DNA from: Paraspadella gotoi
Lineage: Eukaryota > Chaetognatha
Length of the DNA stretch: 64,000 nt
Assembly: GCA_051294375.1 (NCBI GenBank)
Contig: CM119264.1
Span: 5,873,621 to 5,937,620 of the forward strand
Direction: 5' to 3'
Shown here: one piece after another, positions 1-13,738 of the stretch
Position numbering within the stretch: the stretch's first letter is position 1
Layout: every line of letters begins with the position of its first letter
Translations under genes and position numbers: made by a program
Notes under the pieces: model-generated
Database searches by the model: none
What the model saw: only the letters and a program-made list of their open reading frames with translations
Told to the model about the DNA's origin: nothing

Positions 1-3000
1 GTAAATACTACCTTTGCTACCCTCATGGTCCTTGGCAACAATTATACTCTTAGGCTAGGAGATGGCTCTTGTTTCTGGACCAGACTGTCACTCAGGACGA
101 TCCCGACGTACAAATAAAATTTCTAGGTAAATTAGCATACTATTCGATCTCTACCAAACAGCCCGATCACCTAATTGAAAGTCGAATTCTACATACAGAG
201 GATGTGTTTAGAAATGTAAAGTTGATTCATATCAAATGTATCCAGCATATACAGATGAGGCACACTAGTTATATTTAAATCTACATAAACGAAACGTTGT
301 ACCTATCGTCATTAATGTATTCAATGGAAAACTATCGGAGCATACGATCGTTTTTCGCTGAAGAGTATATGAGAGGAACGGATTAATTTCAAGCGTTTAT
401 ACTATACCACGGGAGGCATTCTGCTTATACAGATAACATAGGATGCTCTATAAATAAAGCTACCAGCGAATACTATTTCCCTATCTATTAACATCGCACA
501 AAAATCAACATTAATTGGTACTATGTTCTGGTTCGAACTATCAGCATATTGATAACAATCTCTAATCATTTGGTATAGAAGTCGATAGTAATTCATTCTA
601 TTTTATTTAAACAATCATGATTTTGATATATTTCCTATTTATCACTTTGAATCATTAAAACAATATTATTATTCTAAAATTGACAATAGACCTACGACAG
701 ATGTAGGTTGGAAGACTCATGTGTTAATACTGATTATATGAATGCTTATTAAAATCTATATATTTTTCACAATAAACTGAAATTTCACAGCTATATTACC
801 TTTGATCGGAATATCAGATAATTCGTATAAGTGGTAATTAATTTTATAACTATTGAGCGGATCTAAGCACAATAGAAGTTCGGTGCAACATGATTTATTC
901 TAAAATGTCCTACGAATTCCATATTTTCGTAAGGACTACAGCTTACTAATTATGCTAAAACGGAAAAAAACTGGATTCATAACATATTTGATCAGATCGC
1001 AATTTTTACTTTTCATTGATTCAAACATGGAATTGATTCAGTACAAGACATAAAATGAATATCAAAGCCAATACCTATGTGGGGGTTTTATATATCAAAA
1101 CATACACCAATGAATAGGTTAATTACTGTACATTAAGCTGATTTAATAAGAGTCATGTCTATTCTGCACATTTTAAGCCATTGGATCTGTGGCTTCTAAC
1201 AATCAGACAACTCTATAATTAATAAAATTTTTTTTCACAATTTGTTTAAAGCAGTGAAGTTCGCTGTATCTGGATAATTTAGATCAGGTCCTATCGACAA
1301 TTAATATAAGTTCAACCTTTTAGACATTAGCTTACACATTAATAGGCGTTATCCTCCCGAGTCGGTCACACTCTCATGAAGAATCACATTTTTCACCCAT
1401 CAATTCTATCATAGCGTACTTGTCCGCCCCTTACAAGAAATTTCTCGCAGAGTATACAGGTCAGAGTAGCTGATCCCCCCAGGTAAAATGTCAACTAATT
1501 ACGTTCATTGTTCAACACTTGCAGATCTCACCCCTCTCTCAAAGACTTCCGATCTAACGCACGATCATACATGTTATATCACATTACGATTATTTATATG
1601 ATGAGAATATAAACTCATGCGTTTCATTTCATTATATGATTAATTGTGTAACTACACGGAATTCCTGTTGACTATCACAACTTATTTCTCTTACAACGGT
1701 GGGGTCCCCGTCCTCAACCTTGGTGAGCTCAAGCGCGTTTCTACTATGTGTAAGTAGTAATGATCTGAACCGATAAATATCTAATTATCAATTCATACCG
1801 GCAGCTGATAATACGATTACGTTTATGCTTGTCATGCCTCGCATATTACTAGATTCGTTGTCTTAACTCTCGATTCTGGGCTAGCGTACCTCAATTCTAC
1901 ACAAAATCACCAAAAACTAAACACAAGCGAGTAACAATGCCGAAATCACGTTATCACCTGAATGAACCGAACGACGAAGGACAACAAGACACGATGCAAT
2001 ATCAATCATCATGTAAATAACAATTTGCCAATTTAATCTATTGCATACGGTTTATTCGTGGTGCAACATCTTTTATTGCATTTTTCGTTTGTGTACACAA
2101 TTTTAATATAAACGATCGATGATATCGTCATGTTAAAATAAGTTTTTTGAAGATAGCATTACGAAACTACTGTGGATTATATTTATATTCAATTTGTAAT
2201 GACGAAAAGTCAATAAAGCTTGCTAGTTTGACGTAGAATAAATAAACCAATATAAATTTATATTAGTCCACATTCTTAAAGATCTTTTTGTTATATGATG
2301 TCCTCAACATTAATAAAAGTAAAGTATAGATCAAGTATATCAATACACAACTTGCCTCCGGCATTTGTCAGATTAACCAGCTAATAGTACATGACGGATC
2401 GATGTCTAGTACCAAACCGGCGTATCGGCAGATGGTATAGCGCGGCTAGTCCTTTCTTCTCTGAAGATTTGGTCGGAATGCTTTCATGGCGATCGGCTGT
2501 CCATCATGTGTCAGTTCGTTATCATCGCAATCGCTCGTAGGAATGCCGACAGATTGGCTTCAGTCTGGGAAACCATATGCACTTTATTAACGGCATGACA
2601 GCCGGGACTGAAATTCTGCCAAGGAGGCAGATCATGTGCTCCCTTGATTCTACAGCAGATAGCGCTAGAGCGAGAACTGTCCGACGACTGGGCGCCGGCC
2701 TTGCGAAGGGAAGGATCGCTGCTTTGACGACTCGTTGATCTAATTCCTTCACCATAGGAAGGTAGTCACATCCCCACCTAACTTTCCTGTGAAAAGCGAC
2801 GATTCCACAGCAACACTGGATCAAAAAACGCTGTGAGTGGGACCTGACGACAGCCAGAATTTGTGTTCGCATGGGGAAGGTCTTTGGCGTGCAAAGACGA
2901 AGGGGAATATCGGCATATCGCACTGAACACATAAGAGACAGAATGGGAGCAGAACAGGACGAGACTTGCCCATCCTATTCAGGGACTCGCTCGTCCCAGA

Positions 3001-5410
3001 ACCCAGCCGCAGGTAGCCACTCAGCCCCTTTAGTTGAGCATGACTAGCACTGAAGTACGGACTGAGAGAGACGTAGACGCGAGTGACTAAGGCAGCATAG
3101 CCCATATAATCCCAAATACGGGGTGTAGGTGTGTAGATTGGGTGGCCAAGAGACACTCTCCCCATGTTTACTTCTTTGGTTCCACACTTCCTCAAAGCTC
3201 TTCTTCCTCTCACCAATACACACACTCCATTCTTCAGGCTTTTCATTCCGCTCTTGGCGTCAGGCCCTGCCTGTTTTCAAGCATAATCTCATTCAATTTC
3301 TCTGCAGCCTATTCATCTACGTTTCGTCGTCGCATGCATCCACCTACTCTGAGCTTACCGTGCGATCTCTTGCATCCGTCTGCTAGTTTCGAGCTAGCGC
3401 CCATGCGGCTCGCTCCAGTCAGTACTTCTTCACTTCCTTTATCGATTTCAGTCGCCTTCGAGACGAAGAGAGCATCTTTACGTTCCGGCACTAGAGGATC
3501 TCGATAGAAGCCAATCTCATGAGACGACTAGCATATCGCAAGGCACAAAGCCGGACGGCACTTGTATCCACTTCTGCTATTTCACCTGCTTGTCAGATTA
3601 GCAAACGGTCCTCACCTGGCCGTTTTGCGTACTCTACAGTCAAGAATACTACGGTCGATGGTGGGGGAGGGATAGTCTTATCTCCAATGTGAAGTCTCTT
3701 AAGGACGATGCGAATCAGCACGCCATTTTGTCTAAGCGCTTCAATTATTGAGGACAGTGCTGAGGATTCACTTTAAATGCATTGATGACCTGATCTTACT
3801 TTGCACACCACTGACTGCGACGTGGGTTTTGCTCTGCGATACCGTGTGCTCTGCTGCTACGATATGATCTCTGTTAAGTCACTGAAGTGGCACGCCTCTA
3901 CTTCCCTACTAGTTTCTAAAGTAGTTGTCTTACTCAATATATTCCACGATAAAACAAGAATCTACAAGAAGAGTACCCGTCAAATGATTTGCAGACTTTT
4001 ACTTACGTTATTCTTACTAATGAATGTCTCTAGGGGAGTGGGATCGCGAAGAACACAATATTATTTTGCGCTGATTTTATTGTAAAACTGAAAGATAAAA
4101 AATGTTGCTCGCGTCGTGGAAGGATGCTATCACCGGGTGGAAGAGAATCTATCTGATGGGCGAGCAATCGCGATAGCCTTTGAAACCTAATGCGCGCTGC
4201 AAGACGCGCACGTCGATTGGAACGTCTGTTTGTTGGACAATTGACGCTCACATGAGTTGGGCAGCGATAAGCCTCATCATTAGTGGCGGACGTAGTGGAG
4301 TGGCAAAAGACAGTCGGTTCTACTGCCTTGGCGGTCCGTGTGCAGATTACAGGCTCAGGCATAAGCTCTGATGGGCCCCTAGCATGGCTGCAGAAGTTGA
4401 GGACTTTTGTCTCCACTACACTCCAAATTTACGTAGTGTAGGTTTGTCGTAGTATCTCCAAAAGGTGGCGTGCATTGGCATGTAGCTGATGATGTCTATT
4501 AGTTCTGATCAATGACGGATAAGGAACGTAACATAAGTTCAGACTAGCTTCTTTTTACGAAGGACATATAATTTGCGGTCGCCAACAGCCGTCCCTTGAG
4601 TCTGGGGCTGGTGACCCAACCCCACGCACTTCCCAGGAGTAAGGGCTAAATTACTGAATCTCTCGACCAGTTGATCTGTGACGCCTATTTCGTAAAGTGA
4701 CTGCAAAAAATGGGGTAGAACCGGGGCGCATGCATGATTAGGCGCGAACTGCCAAGTACACGAATGTGTTCTGAGTCTTACGGGTTCAGAGTCATTCTGT
4801 CGAGTCTGCTTCAACCCCCCCCCCTCGTGCCGCTGGCCCAATCAGCCCACTTCCCCTCTTCGTTGCTTCTGTGGTGCCGCAGTGCGCGCGTTTACCGGCG
4901 ATGTCATTTTGCGATAAGCTGTAATAAACCTTCCTAATCGGGGGGGAAAGCAATTTAAGGAAGAACCAGCGACAGAGACAGAAGATAGAACATGACCCCC
5001 AATTTCAACACGGAAGACAAATAAAAAAACCAATGCGTGTAATTACAAACAATAACATATGAAATCCACAATCTTCCAATGTTATTAAACACTACTCAAG
5101 CCAATAGTACAAACGATTAGTTTGAGGAGGAAGGGAAGCTCATGGTCCGCCCATTGCCGCCCTTTCGCCCAGAACCAACTCCAAGGCTGGACCGGTCGCT
5201 CCACATTATGAACAATACGGGTCAGAGCCGGAGAATCCGCGCGGAATTCTGGGTGCTACAACGTTCTCAACAAAATTCAAGACGCTGCATAACAATCCGC
5301 GCACATCTCAACCGAAAAACGCGCTCACAATAAAACCAAATCTCATACCTGAAAGGCGAACCAGCATCGCCACGTATCATGGTAACTCTTCAAACCAAAA
5401 ATGACCTCTA
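1..5410. other. Region without recognisable gene
   Basis: I read both strands and found no recognisable domain, no convincing exon-intron series and no RNA gene. Positions 1-2400 are AT-rich. Positions 2400-5400 are more GC-balanced and carry short open frames on both strands (for example 2522-2932 minus and 3142-3507 plus). These resemble no family I know and overlap each other antisense. Decayed repeats or an error-rich contig end are possible. Confidence 0.5.
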
Positions 5411-5419
5411 GTTCAGACT

Positions 5420-6580
5420 ACTAAAAAAAACAAAGCGCTACGGTATTGCAACTTCGCAGTCCGTCAACACGGCACAACTCGCCGACCCCAGGTGAGGGCA
5501 CAGCCGCGAGGCAGGGCCGCGGGGAGCTGTGGGGAAAACAACCCACTCTGACCGCGCCGAATGTACTCCAAAAAAAAGGCGGGGAAAACAAACAACCAAC
5601 AAAAGAGCGACACAACACAACAAAGACCACAGCAAAAGTAACCACCGCCGGAATGACCTCGTCGACGCGCAATGCAACTCCGACGACACGAGAAAGCCCG
5701 AAGCGCTGCATCCCCGAAATCCCCCACAACTCCTTAAAGCTTACTGCCGCCCGACTACTGCTCGTACCACCTATAACGAACGCTAGAAAAGAGCGTTGGC
5801 TAACATTTGGAGTATCAGAAACGCTGCCTCCATCTAGAAGGGGCATACTTCGGACCCTGACCAGACAAAAGAGCCCGGAATGGCTGATGGTGGGAGGCGG
5901 TGGAGTGGCGGTGCGGCTGCGGCGAAGCCGGCGGCGGAAAGCAGACACTGGAGGGTAGTCGCAGTTGAAAACACGCGCCTCAGTCCAAAAAAACGGAGAT
6001 GAGCACTGGTGAAGCAAGGGGGCAAGAGGAGGCCGAAACAAGGGTGTCTTCCCCCTGCAGCCGTACATAAGACGCTCCGAGGGGCAAACGAGTCAGGAGG
6101 CCCGAGTCGCGGCTCTTCCGCTCCGCAGATCCCGTCACAGGGGCGTCCGAGGCGGCAAGGCGAACAGGGCCCGCAGTCAAGGCTCTTCCTCTCACGATAT
6201 GCCACGTCACAACGAAGACGAGAAAAGATGGCGGCCGCTGAAGAGAGAACTTCAAAAAGCCAGGTTGAGAATATCTGTATTCTGAACTCCAAAAAAGAGA
6301 AACGAAAAATATGCAAAATTATTTCAACAAATAATAATCAAAAAATTTTTCGTAAAAAAAAAGCCGTCTGGAGGACTGACGCAAATGCCGGCGAACAGAA
6401 AGAAGTAGATTTCTGTCTCGGCGTCGACGCGTACTGACGGTAGCGTACGGCGAGCCGGAAGCGGAAAGAGAAGGCGGGGAAGAGGCAGTTTTCCTCTTAC
6501 GTTTTTCTCTCGGGAGAGTGTCGCGTTTCGCAGAGAGCAGAGCTCACTTGTGGTGGGGAAGAACTACATTGATAGAATCT
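5420..6580. mobile_element. GC-rich TIR element, internal part and end (copy 1)
   Basis: A GC-rich tract in an AT-rich setting. Its outer end (about 6465-6580) contains the family terminus, including GGGGAAGAACTACATTGATA. The same end recurs at 11590-11725 and, more diverged, at 32040-32155. The body resembles 10640-11600 and 30940-31200. No transposase-like reading frame is visible, and the open frames on both strands are artefacts of GC richness. It belongs to the family described at 8985-10640. Confidence 0.5.
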
Positions 6581-8290
6581 CAAATGTGTGAAAATTAACA
6601 AAAATAGTAGCCTATTGAATAGGCTTTTAGACACCTATAAAATATCAAAAAAACTTTTGCTGTTTAGCACAAATTAATTTTTAAAGACGTCTTTTAATTT
6701 AGTGACTTTTTTTGCATCTTGGCATTTATTTTGATAAAGAGATTATTTACAACATCATTTATTAGTTTTTAAAGATGAGGTACATACTGACCTTGATTAA
6801 TAAAAAAAAACCGCCATCCTTTTAATCCACTGGAAAAGCATCAGGACTTGTTTTCTCAAAAATCGACAGATTTGTGCTGCGAAAAATTTTCCGCAAAATC
6901 TGGTCGATTTTATCTAATATTTGCTAGGCCAACCAAAATTGAAAGAAACAATTCATGCGCTACCATTATTTTCTTTCTTTATAATGGCTTATTAAAGGAA
7001 TTTTCTTAGTTGCATTTGGCTCAATGTAATGTAGTTGCACAGTGAAGACGAAAGGGAAATACTTATTAAAGATAGAGAAGGGTGAGAGAATGAAACGAGA
7101 GGGTGAAAGGGCAATGAAATACGAAGGCAAATGGGGGAAAAAATAGTGAAACCAATTGCTAGATAAAGAAAAGAGGGGAAAAATGGCAAAAAAAAAGAGA
7201 GGTGAAAAAAAGAAGGGAAAAGAATGAAAATGAGAAAAACAAAGGTGAGCGAAAGTGCATCGAGCTTGACCGGAAAAACGTGTGGTGCCAAAACATGGTA
7301 ATGACAGCCTGTGAGAAGATAAGGGAAGAAAGAGGGAAGAAGGATAATATAAAGTAAGAGAAGAAAAAGAGGTGAAGAAAAATTATCAGGAAAAGCGTAT
7401 GATAGAAAAAAAAATTGATATCACGTATACTGCTAGGCGTCTTACCCTAAAAATATTTTGTGTCAGTAAAAACGATGAGATTCTTATAAAGGAAGTTCGA
7501 TCTTTAAAAATCATCTGCTACCATAAATAATTCAAGCATACTTTTTTTTCTCAACAATTAAGCAGTTATGATGAGATTAGAATTGGACAAAGCATTGAAG
7601 ATAATCATGTTCTTACCGTATTTTTTAACTCCTATAGAAATTTACATTGGGAAGCTTCTAAAGTGTGATAAGAAGGAGATAACTTGAGGCTACCACGTTT
7701 TTTTAAATGAAGAAAGCTTTTCGTTACTAACCAATGAGTCATCAAGAAATATAGCGCTAAATTATTGAGAAGCTTCAGATTCGGTTGTCTAATAAAGACA
7801 TCCCGGATTGTATGCGAAACCATAATACTATATAGATATACTACACCTATATATATACACTAGTATATATACTATAATAAATATATATATATATACTAGT
7901 ATATATTATACTATAATTAAATGTTATACCTTTGATATCGTGTGCTTCAGGTTGTCACCAATATCATCACCATCTCTTCCAAAGAAAACTCCGATTTGCT
8001 CCGAGCGTAACGAAATAATCTCAGCGTCAGGTTTCTGCACGGAAAGAGAAAAGCGGAAAAGTTATGCCATCTAATGATGCCTTTATCGAGAGACGGACCG
8101 ACGGACGGATAAATATTTGCGAATTGAGGAAAGATAAGTAGATAGATATACATTGACAGAAATAAAATAAAGAAAGTAATACGTAGGCAAAACCTTGCAG
8201 TCGTAATCGCCGCTGACGATGACGCAGTCGAAGAGATCCCGGACTCCGGTTCTCTCCAGCTTCTGCCCACTGAATGATGCCAGGAGTGCC
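5560..8290. repeat. Duplicated 2.7 kb block, copy 1
   Basis: This stretch matches 10690-13425 in the same orientation along its whole length. Most differences are scattered one-base insertions and deletions, not substitutions. It includes the tail of a GC-rich element, a purine-rich intron-like tract (7080-7400), a TA-rich tract near 7840-7920 and two phosphatase exons (7930-8034 and 8194-8453). Indel-dominated divergence right beside an N gap points to uncorrected long-read gap filling or a retained haplotype rather than an old biological duplication. Confidence 0.75.
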
Positions 8291-8453
8291 AATTGGTGCT
8301 ATTGAGGGACGAGGGCTGTACTCGCTGACGCAGCCGCGCGCAAGCATCGCCTCTACGTCCTCGTTCACCAGCGCGAGGTAGTCGAGGCGCCTGCGACTCA
8401 GTATGAGGATGATCAAGCGCCACGGAAGAGGCGCGAATCGTATTCGGGAGCAA
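7930..8453 (-). pseudogene. NANP-like phosphatase, exons 5 and 6 (block copy 1)
   Basis: Minus-strand exons that continue the phosphatase of 13739-15716. The upstream piece (about 8194-8453) encodes a stretch around VNEDVEAMLARLRQR and then KLERTGVRDLFDCVIVSGDY, ending at a GT donor at 8193. The downstream piece (7930-8034) encodes KPDAEI and GDNLKH, matching the late HAD motifs (lysine, then GDxxxxD). Neither piece stays in one frame: single-base shifts interrupt both. Because the other block copy has different indels, I read these as sequencing or assembly errors, not true pseudogenisation. The upstream end runs into the N gap at 8461. No exon for the C-terminus was found. Confidence 0.55.
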
Positions 8454-8460
8454 GGACTCG

Positions 8461-8485
8461 NNNNNNNNNNNNNNNNNNNNNNNNN
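8461..8485. other. Assembly gap of 25 N
   Basis: A run of exactly 25 undetermined bases inside the phosphatase gene. A fixed 25-N gap is the sort of placeholder left by gap-filling software when a gap could not be closed. It lies between the two near-identical blocks, which supports a local misassembly. Confidence 0.95.
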
Positions 8486-8984
8486 CTACGTTTTATTTCG
8501 TTTCCTTAAGAATTAATAATATTATACTAATATATATGGCTGTTCCGCGTTAACAAAACGTTGCACTTTAGGAAAAAAACGACTCTTTCCACTCATTGCT
8601 TCAGTGTCTTACTTACAATGTTGTATAACTTTGTACCACAACACAAATGTAGCCGTGAACGACAGGATTGGTTAAAAACATCTCCACCCATTTTCTTACA
8701 TGAGTAAAATAGTACCATTTTGGCAATTTATTAGCCAAAAAAATTTATGTCATTTTTGTTCCCATTTTTACTTACGACTTACCTGATTTGAATTGCCATA
8801 GGAAGCTTGAGAAAATTTTTTTACTTGTGGAAATCCGTTCTTTCCTTATCTTTCTTTTACCTCTGGGTAACATTTATTAGCTTAAATCATTTATAGTTTG
8901 ACCTATAAAATTAATTTAAACGTTAACAAGTCAAAAAGTTGAGTTCTAGTCTTTATCATAATTGTTAAATCAAAAATAAATTTT

Positions 8985-10640
8985 TGCGTTCTTTATGGAA
9001 CCGGGATGTCTTCATGGTTCTTCTCCACCAGACAAGTGAGCATCTGCTTCTCGAAACGCGACATTCTCCCTGACGAGAAAAAACGAAGAGGGAAAACTCC
9101 TCTTCCCCGCCTTCTCTTCCCCCTCCCGTACTCCTTACCTTCGAGTACGCCGACACGAGATCAGAATCACTCGTAGCAAGCAAACAAGAGGGGGAATTTC
9201 CCGCGAAGACTTCCTGGTTGACGTGCCACGCCATGGCACCGGACGTCGTAGAGGGGGCGATGAGAACCGCCCAAAAAATACCAGTTTCCATGGACGTAAA
9301 GCCGGGCCCTGGAGAACCTGCGGACGGCCCGGTACGATGGCAACGGGCCGAAAGAGCCTGTCGGGCGAATCAGTACAGCGCTCCTTAGACGTCCTGGAGC
9401 CCCGCCCCTACGCTTGGGAGGCGGCGAAAGACTTTGCGAGGGCCTGTGTAGGGACGTGCGAGCCGGGACTACGCGGACTAGCCACTGCCCCACGTCTTGC
9501 GGCTAGCAGAATCAGGCGCAATTGTGTGGCGCCCCGAGAGCGGAGAAGCGAAAGAATGGTAACGCTTGAGTGACGTCTGCTGGATGCGGTCTCCGAAAAA
9601 GAACGAACGTGGAGGAGCGGATAACTGGACAGAACTGTTCTTGAGATCCGTAGCGGGCAGCGTCGTGACAACTAAGCGCCGAGACTCGCGAGAGGGCCGA
9701 ACCCAAAAATCGCCGCCAAACCCGACGAGAGCGTCTCAAGCGGGCTTGGCAAGAGTCGTCAAGTGTGGCCTGCGCCACTGCATCCGGGCCCCTCCGAGCC
9801 GTAGGCCTCAACCTATGAGGCGGAAGCTAGTCAGCGATCAGAAAGGACAGCATGAGCGGACGCTCCGGCGTTCCCTCATTGATGCGTCAAAAGCCTTGGA
9901 TACATGCGCGCGTCGTCTTGGAAGTCCTTCCGTAACTGGCCGTTTCGAATACTGAGCGGCAAGGCAATATCTCTTTGAGCAGGGACGATAACTCCGCCGT
10001 TGCCGTAAGGAAACATCCGACCAGCGGCCGGAAGCGCGTATTGCGGAAAGCACGTCCCACGACGCGTAAAAGAACGTCGTCCTGGCCAACTCTGCGCAAA
10101 CCTTCCATCTGCTGCAGGACCCACTCCGTAAGGCTGTTATAGAGCACGACGAGACAAGAAGTTGTCATAAAACCCGGCCCAGCAGACTTTTCAGAGGAGG
10201 CAAACCCTCCTCTGATCGCGAAAACGGACGGCGTCTGTCGTCGACTTGCGCAGACCTGGGGCTCGACTGCAGGAAGGCTACGTGACGCAGTCACCCGCTT
10301 CGGATGCGCGAAGGCCGATTCCGCCGCCGAATGAGGCACCGCCAAAAGAACGCCTGAAGACTCGCAAGTCGCCCTGGCCGAACAAACGTAAGATTACGAC
10401 GAAAGAACGGCTGAAATGGCGAACAGAGGCGTCCAAGAACATGAAGCAAACCACGTACATGGGAAAAAAGAGAAATCATAAAAAATGACCAGTCTCAAAA
10501 AAAGGAACCCCAAAAACACCCACCAATCAAGACAAGCGAGCCTGAGCGCCCTCCTACCACGGGTGGTGCCGAGGGCGTGTGACGGTGGGTGTTGCGGTGG
10601 AAGAACCATGAAGAATCCCGGTTCCATTAAAGAACCAAAA
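8985..10640. mobile_element. GC-rich element with ~40-bp terminal inverted repeats
   Basis: The left end near 8990-9032 (TTCTTTATGGAACCGGGATG, then CTTCATGGTTCTTC) is the reverse complement of the right end near 10590-10635 (GAAGAACCATGAAGAATCCC, then GGTTCCATTAAAGAA). The interior is GC-rich and closely related to 28700-29175 plus 29770-30300, where an AT-rich stretch splits it. I recognise no transposase or other protein, so this looks like a non-autonomous DNA element. The open frames in this stretch are unrelated to known families and conflict on both strands. Confidence 0.6.
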
Positions 10641-11725
10641 ATTCTATCATGTATTCTGTGACCCCAACCAACAATAGTGAGCCTGTAACAAGACCCAGGC
10701 GAACAGGCCCGACAAAAAAAAGGCGGAAAACACAACAACATAAGTCGATATATGGCACACAGGAAGACCACGCAATACCGTACGCCGAAGACCTGTCACG
10801 CGCAAAAAAGCTGCCGAAAACCGAGAAAGCCCAGAAGCAGTCTGCACCTGCCGAAGATCCTCTCCAACTCCTAGAAGCGATGTACTGAGCGGCCGACTAA
10901 CTCTCGTTATTCGCCAAGACGAGACGCTAGAAAGAGCGTTGGCTAATTGGAGATCTAGAACGCTTGCCTCCATCTGTAAGGGACATACTTCGGCTACCTG
11001 ACCAGAAAAGAGCCCGGAATGGCTGATTGGTGGAGGCTGGTGCGAGTGGTGCAGGCGGCGGGAAGCGCGGCGGCGGAAGTAGACATTGGAGGGTAGTCGC
11101 AGTTGAAAACACGCGCCTTCATGTCCAAAAAAACGGATGAGCACTCGGACAAACGAAGGGGCAGAGAGGGGCCGAAACAAGGGGTGTCTTCCCCCTGCAA
11201 GCCGTACATAAAGCGCTCCGAGGGGCAAACGAGAGGGAGGCCCGAGTCGCGGCTCTTCCCCTCCGCAGGTCACCGTCCAGGGTGCGTCGAGGGGCAAGGC
11301 GAACAGGTGCCGCAGTCAAGGCTCTTCCTCTCACGTTATGCCACGCCACAACGAAGACGGAAAAAGATGGCGGCCGTTGAAGAGAGAACTTCAAAAAAGC
11401 CGAGTGTTGAGAATATCTGTTATTCTGGAATCTCCAAATAAAGAGAAACGAAAAATATGCAAAATTATCTTCAACAAAAATAATCAAAAAATTTTCGTAA
11501 AAAAAAAGCGCGTGGGAACTGACGCAAAGGCCGCGAACAGAAAGAAGTAGATTCTGTCTCGGTCGTCGAGCGTACTGACGGTAGCGTACCGGGGAGGGAA
11601 AGAGAAGGCGGGGAAGAGGCAGTTTTCCTTCTTACGTTTTTCTCTCGCGGAGGATGTCGCGTTTCAGGAGAGCAGAGCTCACTATTGTGTGGGGAAGAAC
11701 TACATTGATAGAATCTTAAATTGCG
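10640..11725. mobile_element. GC-rich TIR element, second subtype (copy 2)
   Basis: It begins at about 10640 with ATTCTATCATGT followed by CCAACAATAGTGAGC. It ends at about 11725 with the inverted counterpart (GTGTGGGGAAGAACTACATT, then GATAGAAT). The termini are related to, but distinct from, those of the element ending at 10640, and the two elements abut. It is the second copy of 5420-6580. No coding capacity is recognised. Confidence 0.5.
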
Positions 11726-13425
11726 TGAAAATTAATCAGAAAATAGTAGCCTATTGAATAGGCTTTTGAACAAACCTATGAAAATTATCAAAAAAACTTT
11801 TTGCTGGTTTAGCCACAAATATTTTTAAAGACGTCTTTTATTTAGTGACTTTTTTGACTTGCATTTATTTTGATAAAGAGAATTATTTTACAATCATTTA
11901 TTAGTTTTTAAAAGATGAGGTACATACTGACCTTGATTAATTAAAAAAGAACCGCATCCTTTTAATCCACTGCGAAAGCATCAGGACTTGTTTTTCTCAA
12001 AATCGACAATTTTGCGGAAAAACTTTTCCGCAAATGATCTGGTCGATTTTTACTAAATTTGCTAGGCCAACCAAAAATTGAAAGAAACAATTCATGCGCT
12101 CACCATTAGTTTTCTTTCTTTATATATGCTTATTAAAGGAATTTCTAGTTGCATTTGGCTCAATGTAATGTAAGTGACAGTGAAGACGAAAGGGAAAACT
12201 ATATTAATAGAGAAGGGAGAGAATGAAAGACGAGGGTGAAAGGGCAATGAAAAATCGAAGGCAAATGGGGAAAAAATAGTGAAACCAATTGTCTAGATAA
12301 AGAAAAGAGGGGAAAAATGGAAAGAAAAAGAGGGGAAAAAAGAAATGGGGAAAGAATGAAAATGCAGAAAAAGGTGAGGAAAGCATGCACTGAGCTTGAC
12401 CGAAAAACGTCGTAGGCCGGCAAAAAACATGGTAAGTGACAAGCCTGTGAGAAGTGAGAGGAGGAAAGAGAGGAAGAAGGAAAATATAAAGTAAGAGAAG
12501 AAAAAGAGGTGAAGAAAATATTATCAGGAAAAAGCGTATGATAGAAGAAAAAAAACTTGTATCACGTATAACTGTAGGGCGTCTTACCCTTAAAATATTT
12601 TGTGTGCAGTAAAAAACATGAGGATTCTTATAAGGAATTCGATCTTTTGAAAAATCACCTGCTACCATAAATAATTCAAGCATACTTTTTTTCTCAACAG
12701 ATTAAGCAGTTATGATGAGATTAGAATTGACAAAGCATTGAAGATAATCATTGTTCTTACCGTATTTTTAATCCTATAGAAATTTACATTGGGAAGTTCT
12801 AAGGTGGATACAGAAGGAGATAACTTGAGGCTAGCCGTTTTTTTAAATGAAGAAAGCTTTCGTACTAACCAATGAGCTATCAAGAAATATAGCGCGTAAA
12901 TTAATTGAAGAGTTCAGATTCGTTGTCTAATAAAGACCACCGATTGTATGCGATAACCATATACTATATAGTAGTATACTACACTATATTATATACACTA
13001 GTATAATATACTATAATAAAATAATATATATATACTAGTATATATATTACTATAATTAAAAGTTATACCTTTGATATCGGTGCTTCAGGTTGTCACCAAT
13101 TCTATCACCATCTCTTCCAAAGAAAACTCCGATTTGCTCGACTGCGTAACGAATATCTCAGCGTCAGGTTTCTGCACGGAAAGAGAAAAGCGGAAAAGTT
13201 ATGCCATCTAATGATGCCTTTATCGAGAGACGGACCGACGGACGGATAAATATTGCGAAATGAGGAAAGATAAGTAAGATAGATATACATTTGACAGAAA
13301 TAAAAATAAAGAAAGTAATACGTAGGCAAAACCTTGCAGTCGTAATCGCCGCTTGAGTGACGCAGTCGAAGAGCATACCCGACTCCGGTTAATCTCTCCA
13401 GTCTTCTCCCACTGAGGATAGCAGG
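10690..13425. repeat. Duplicated 2.7 kb block, copy 2
   Basis: Second copy of 5560-8290, in direct orientation and separated mainly by many single-base indels. Homology stops abruptly near 13425 inside a phosphatase exon, where the sequence changes to unrelated intron-like DNA. A breakpoint in the middle of an exon, with a full copy of that exon beside an N gap in the other block, favours misassembly. Confidence 0.75.
13079..13425 (-). pseudogene. NANP-like phosphatase, exons 5 (truncated) and 6 (block copy 2)
   Basis: Minus-strand counterparts of the exons at 8194-8453 and 7930-8034. The exon at 13333-13425 keeps only the segment near its donor and is cut off at the block edge. The exon at 13079-13171 reads KPDAEIF and SLEEMV before an indel breaks the frame. 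Reading both copies together shows the expected HAD order: motif III lysine, then a GDNLKH motif IV. Treat as erroneous copies of functional exons. Confidence 0.5.
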
Positions 13426-13738
13426 AGTAGGAATCTCTCTACATTTTTTGACACAGCCTGAAATGGGGAGAATTCAAAATGGCTGCCTTTCCTTACCTTA
13501 CTATTTCGACACCGCGGGTAACGCTGGCAAGGGTGAAGACTGAAGAGGACGGGGGTCATAATCTCCAAAGATATATATAACCAAAGATATATATAAACAA
13601 AGATCATAGGTTCAGATGAAGGAAAAAAAAATATTATTCTGAAGGTTCTTTGCGATTGCCCTACGGGGGCAGAGGATTGAAAGAGACCTTCCTTAAATAA
13701 GCAGAAGTTATTTGTGGCATCGCTGGAATTTTGACTAC

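Noticed and set aside
2522-3507. Mutually overlapping frames of 85-141 codons
   Set aside because: Antisense conflicts, no recognisable domain, no supporting splice structure.
5421-6437. Overlapping long open frames on both strands
   Set aside because: Produced by GC richness in a repeat. The second copy at 10640-11720 breaks every one of them with indels.
9167-10345. Possible transposase frames inside the GC-rich element
   Set aside because: No DDE/DDD pattern or zinc finger seen, and the related copy at 28700-30300 does not conserve any frame.
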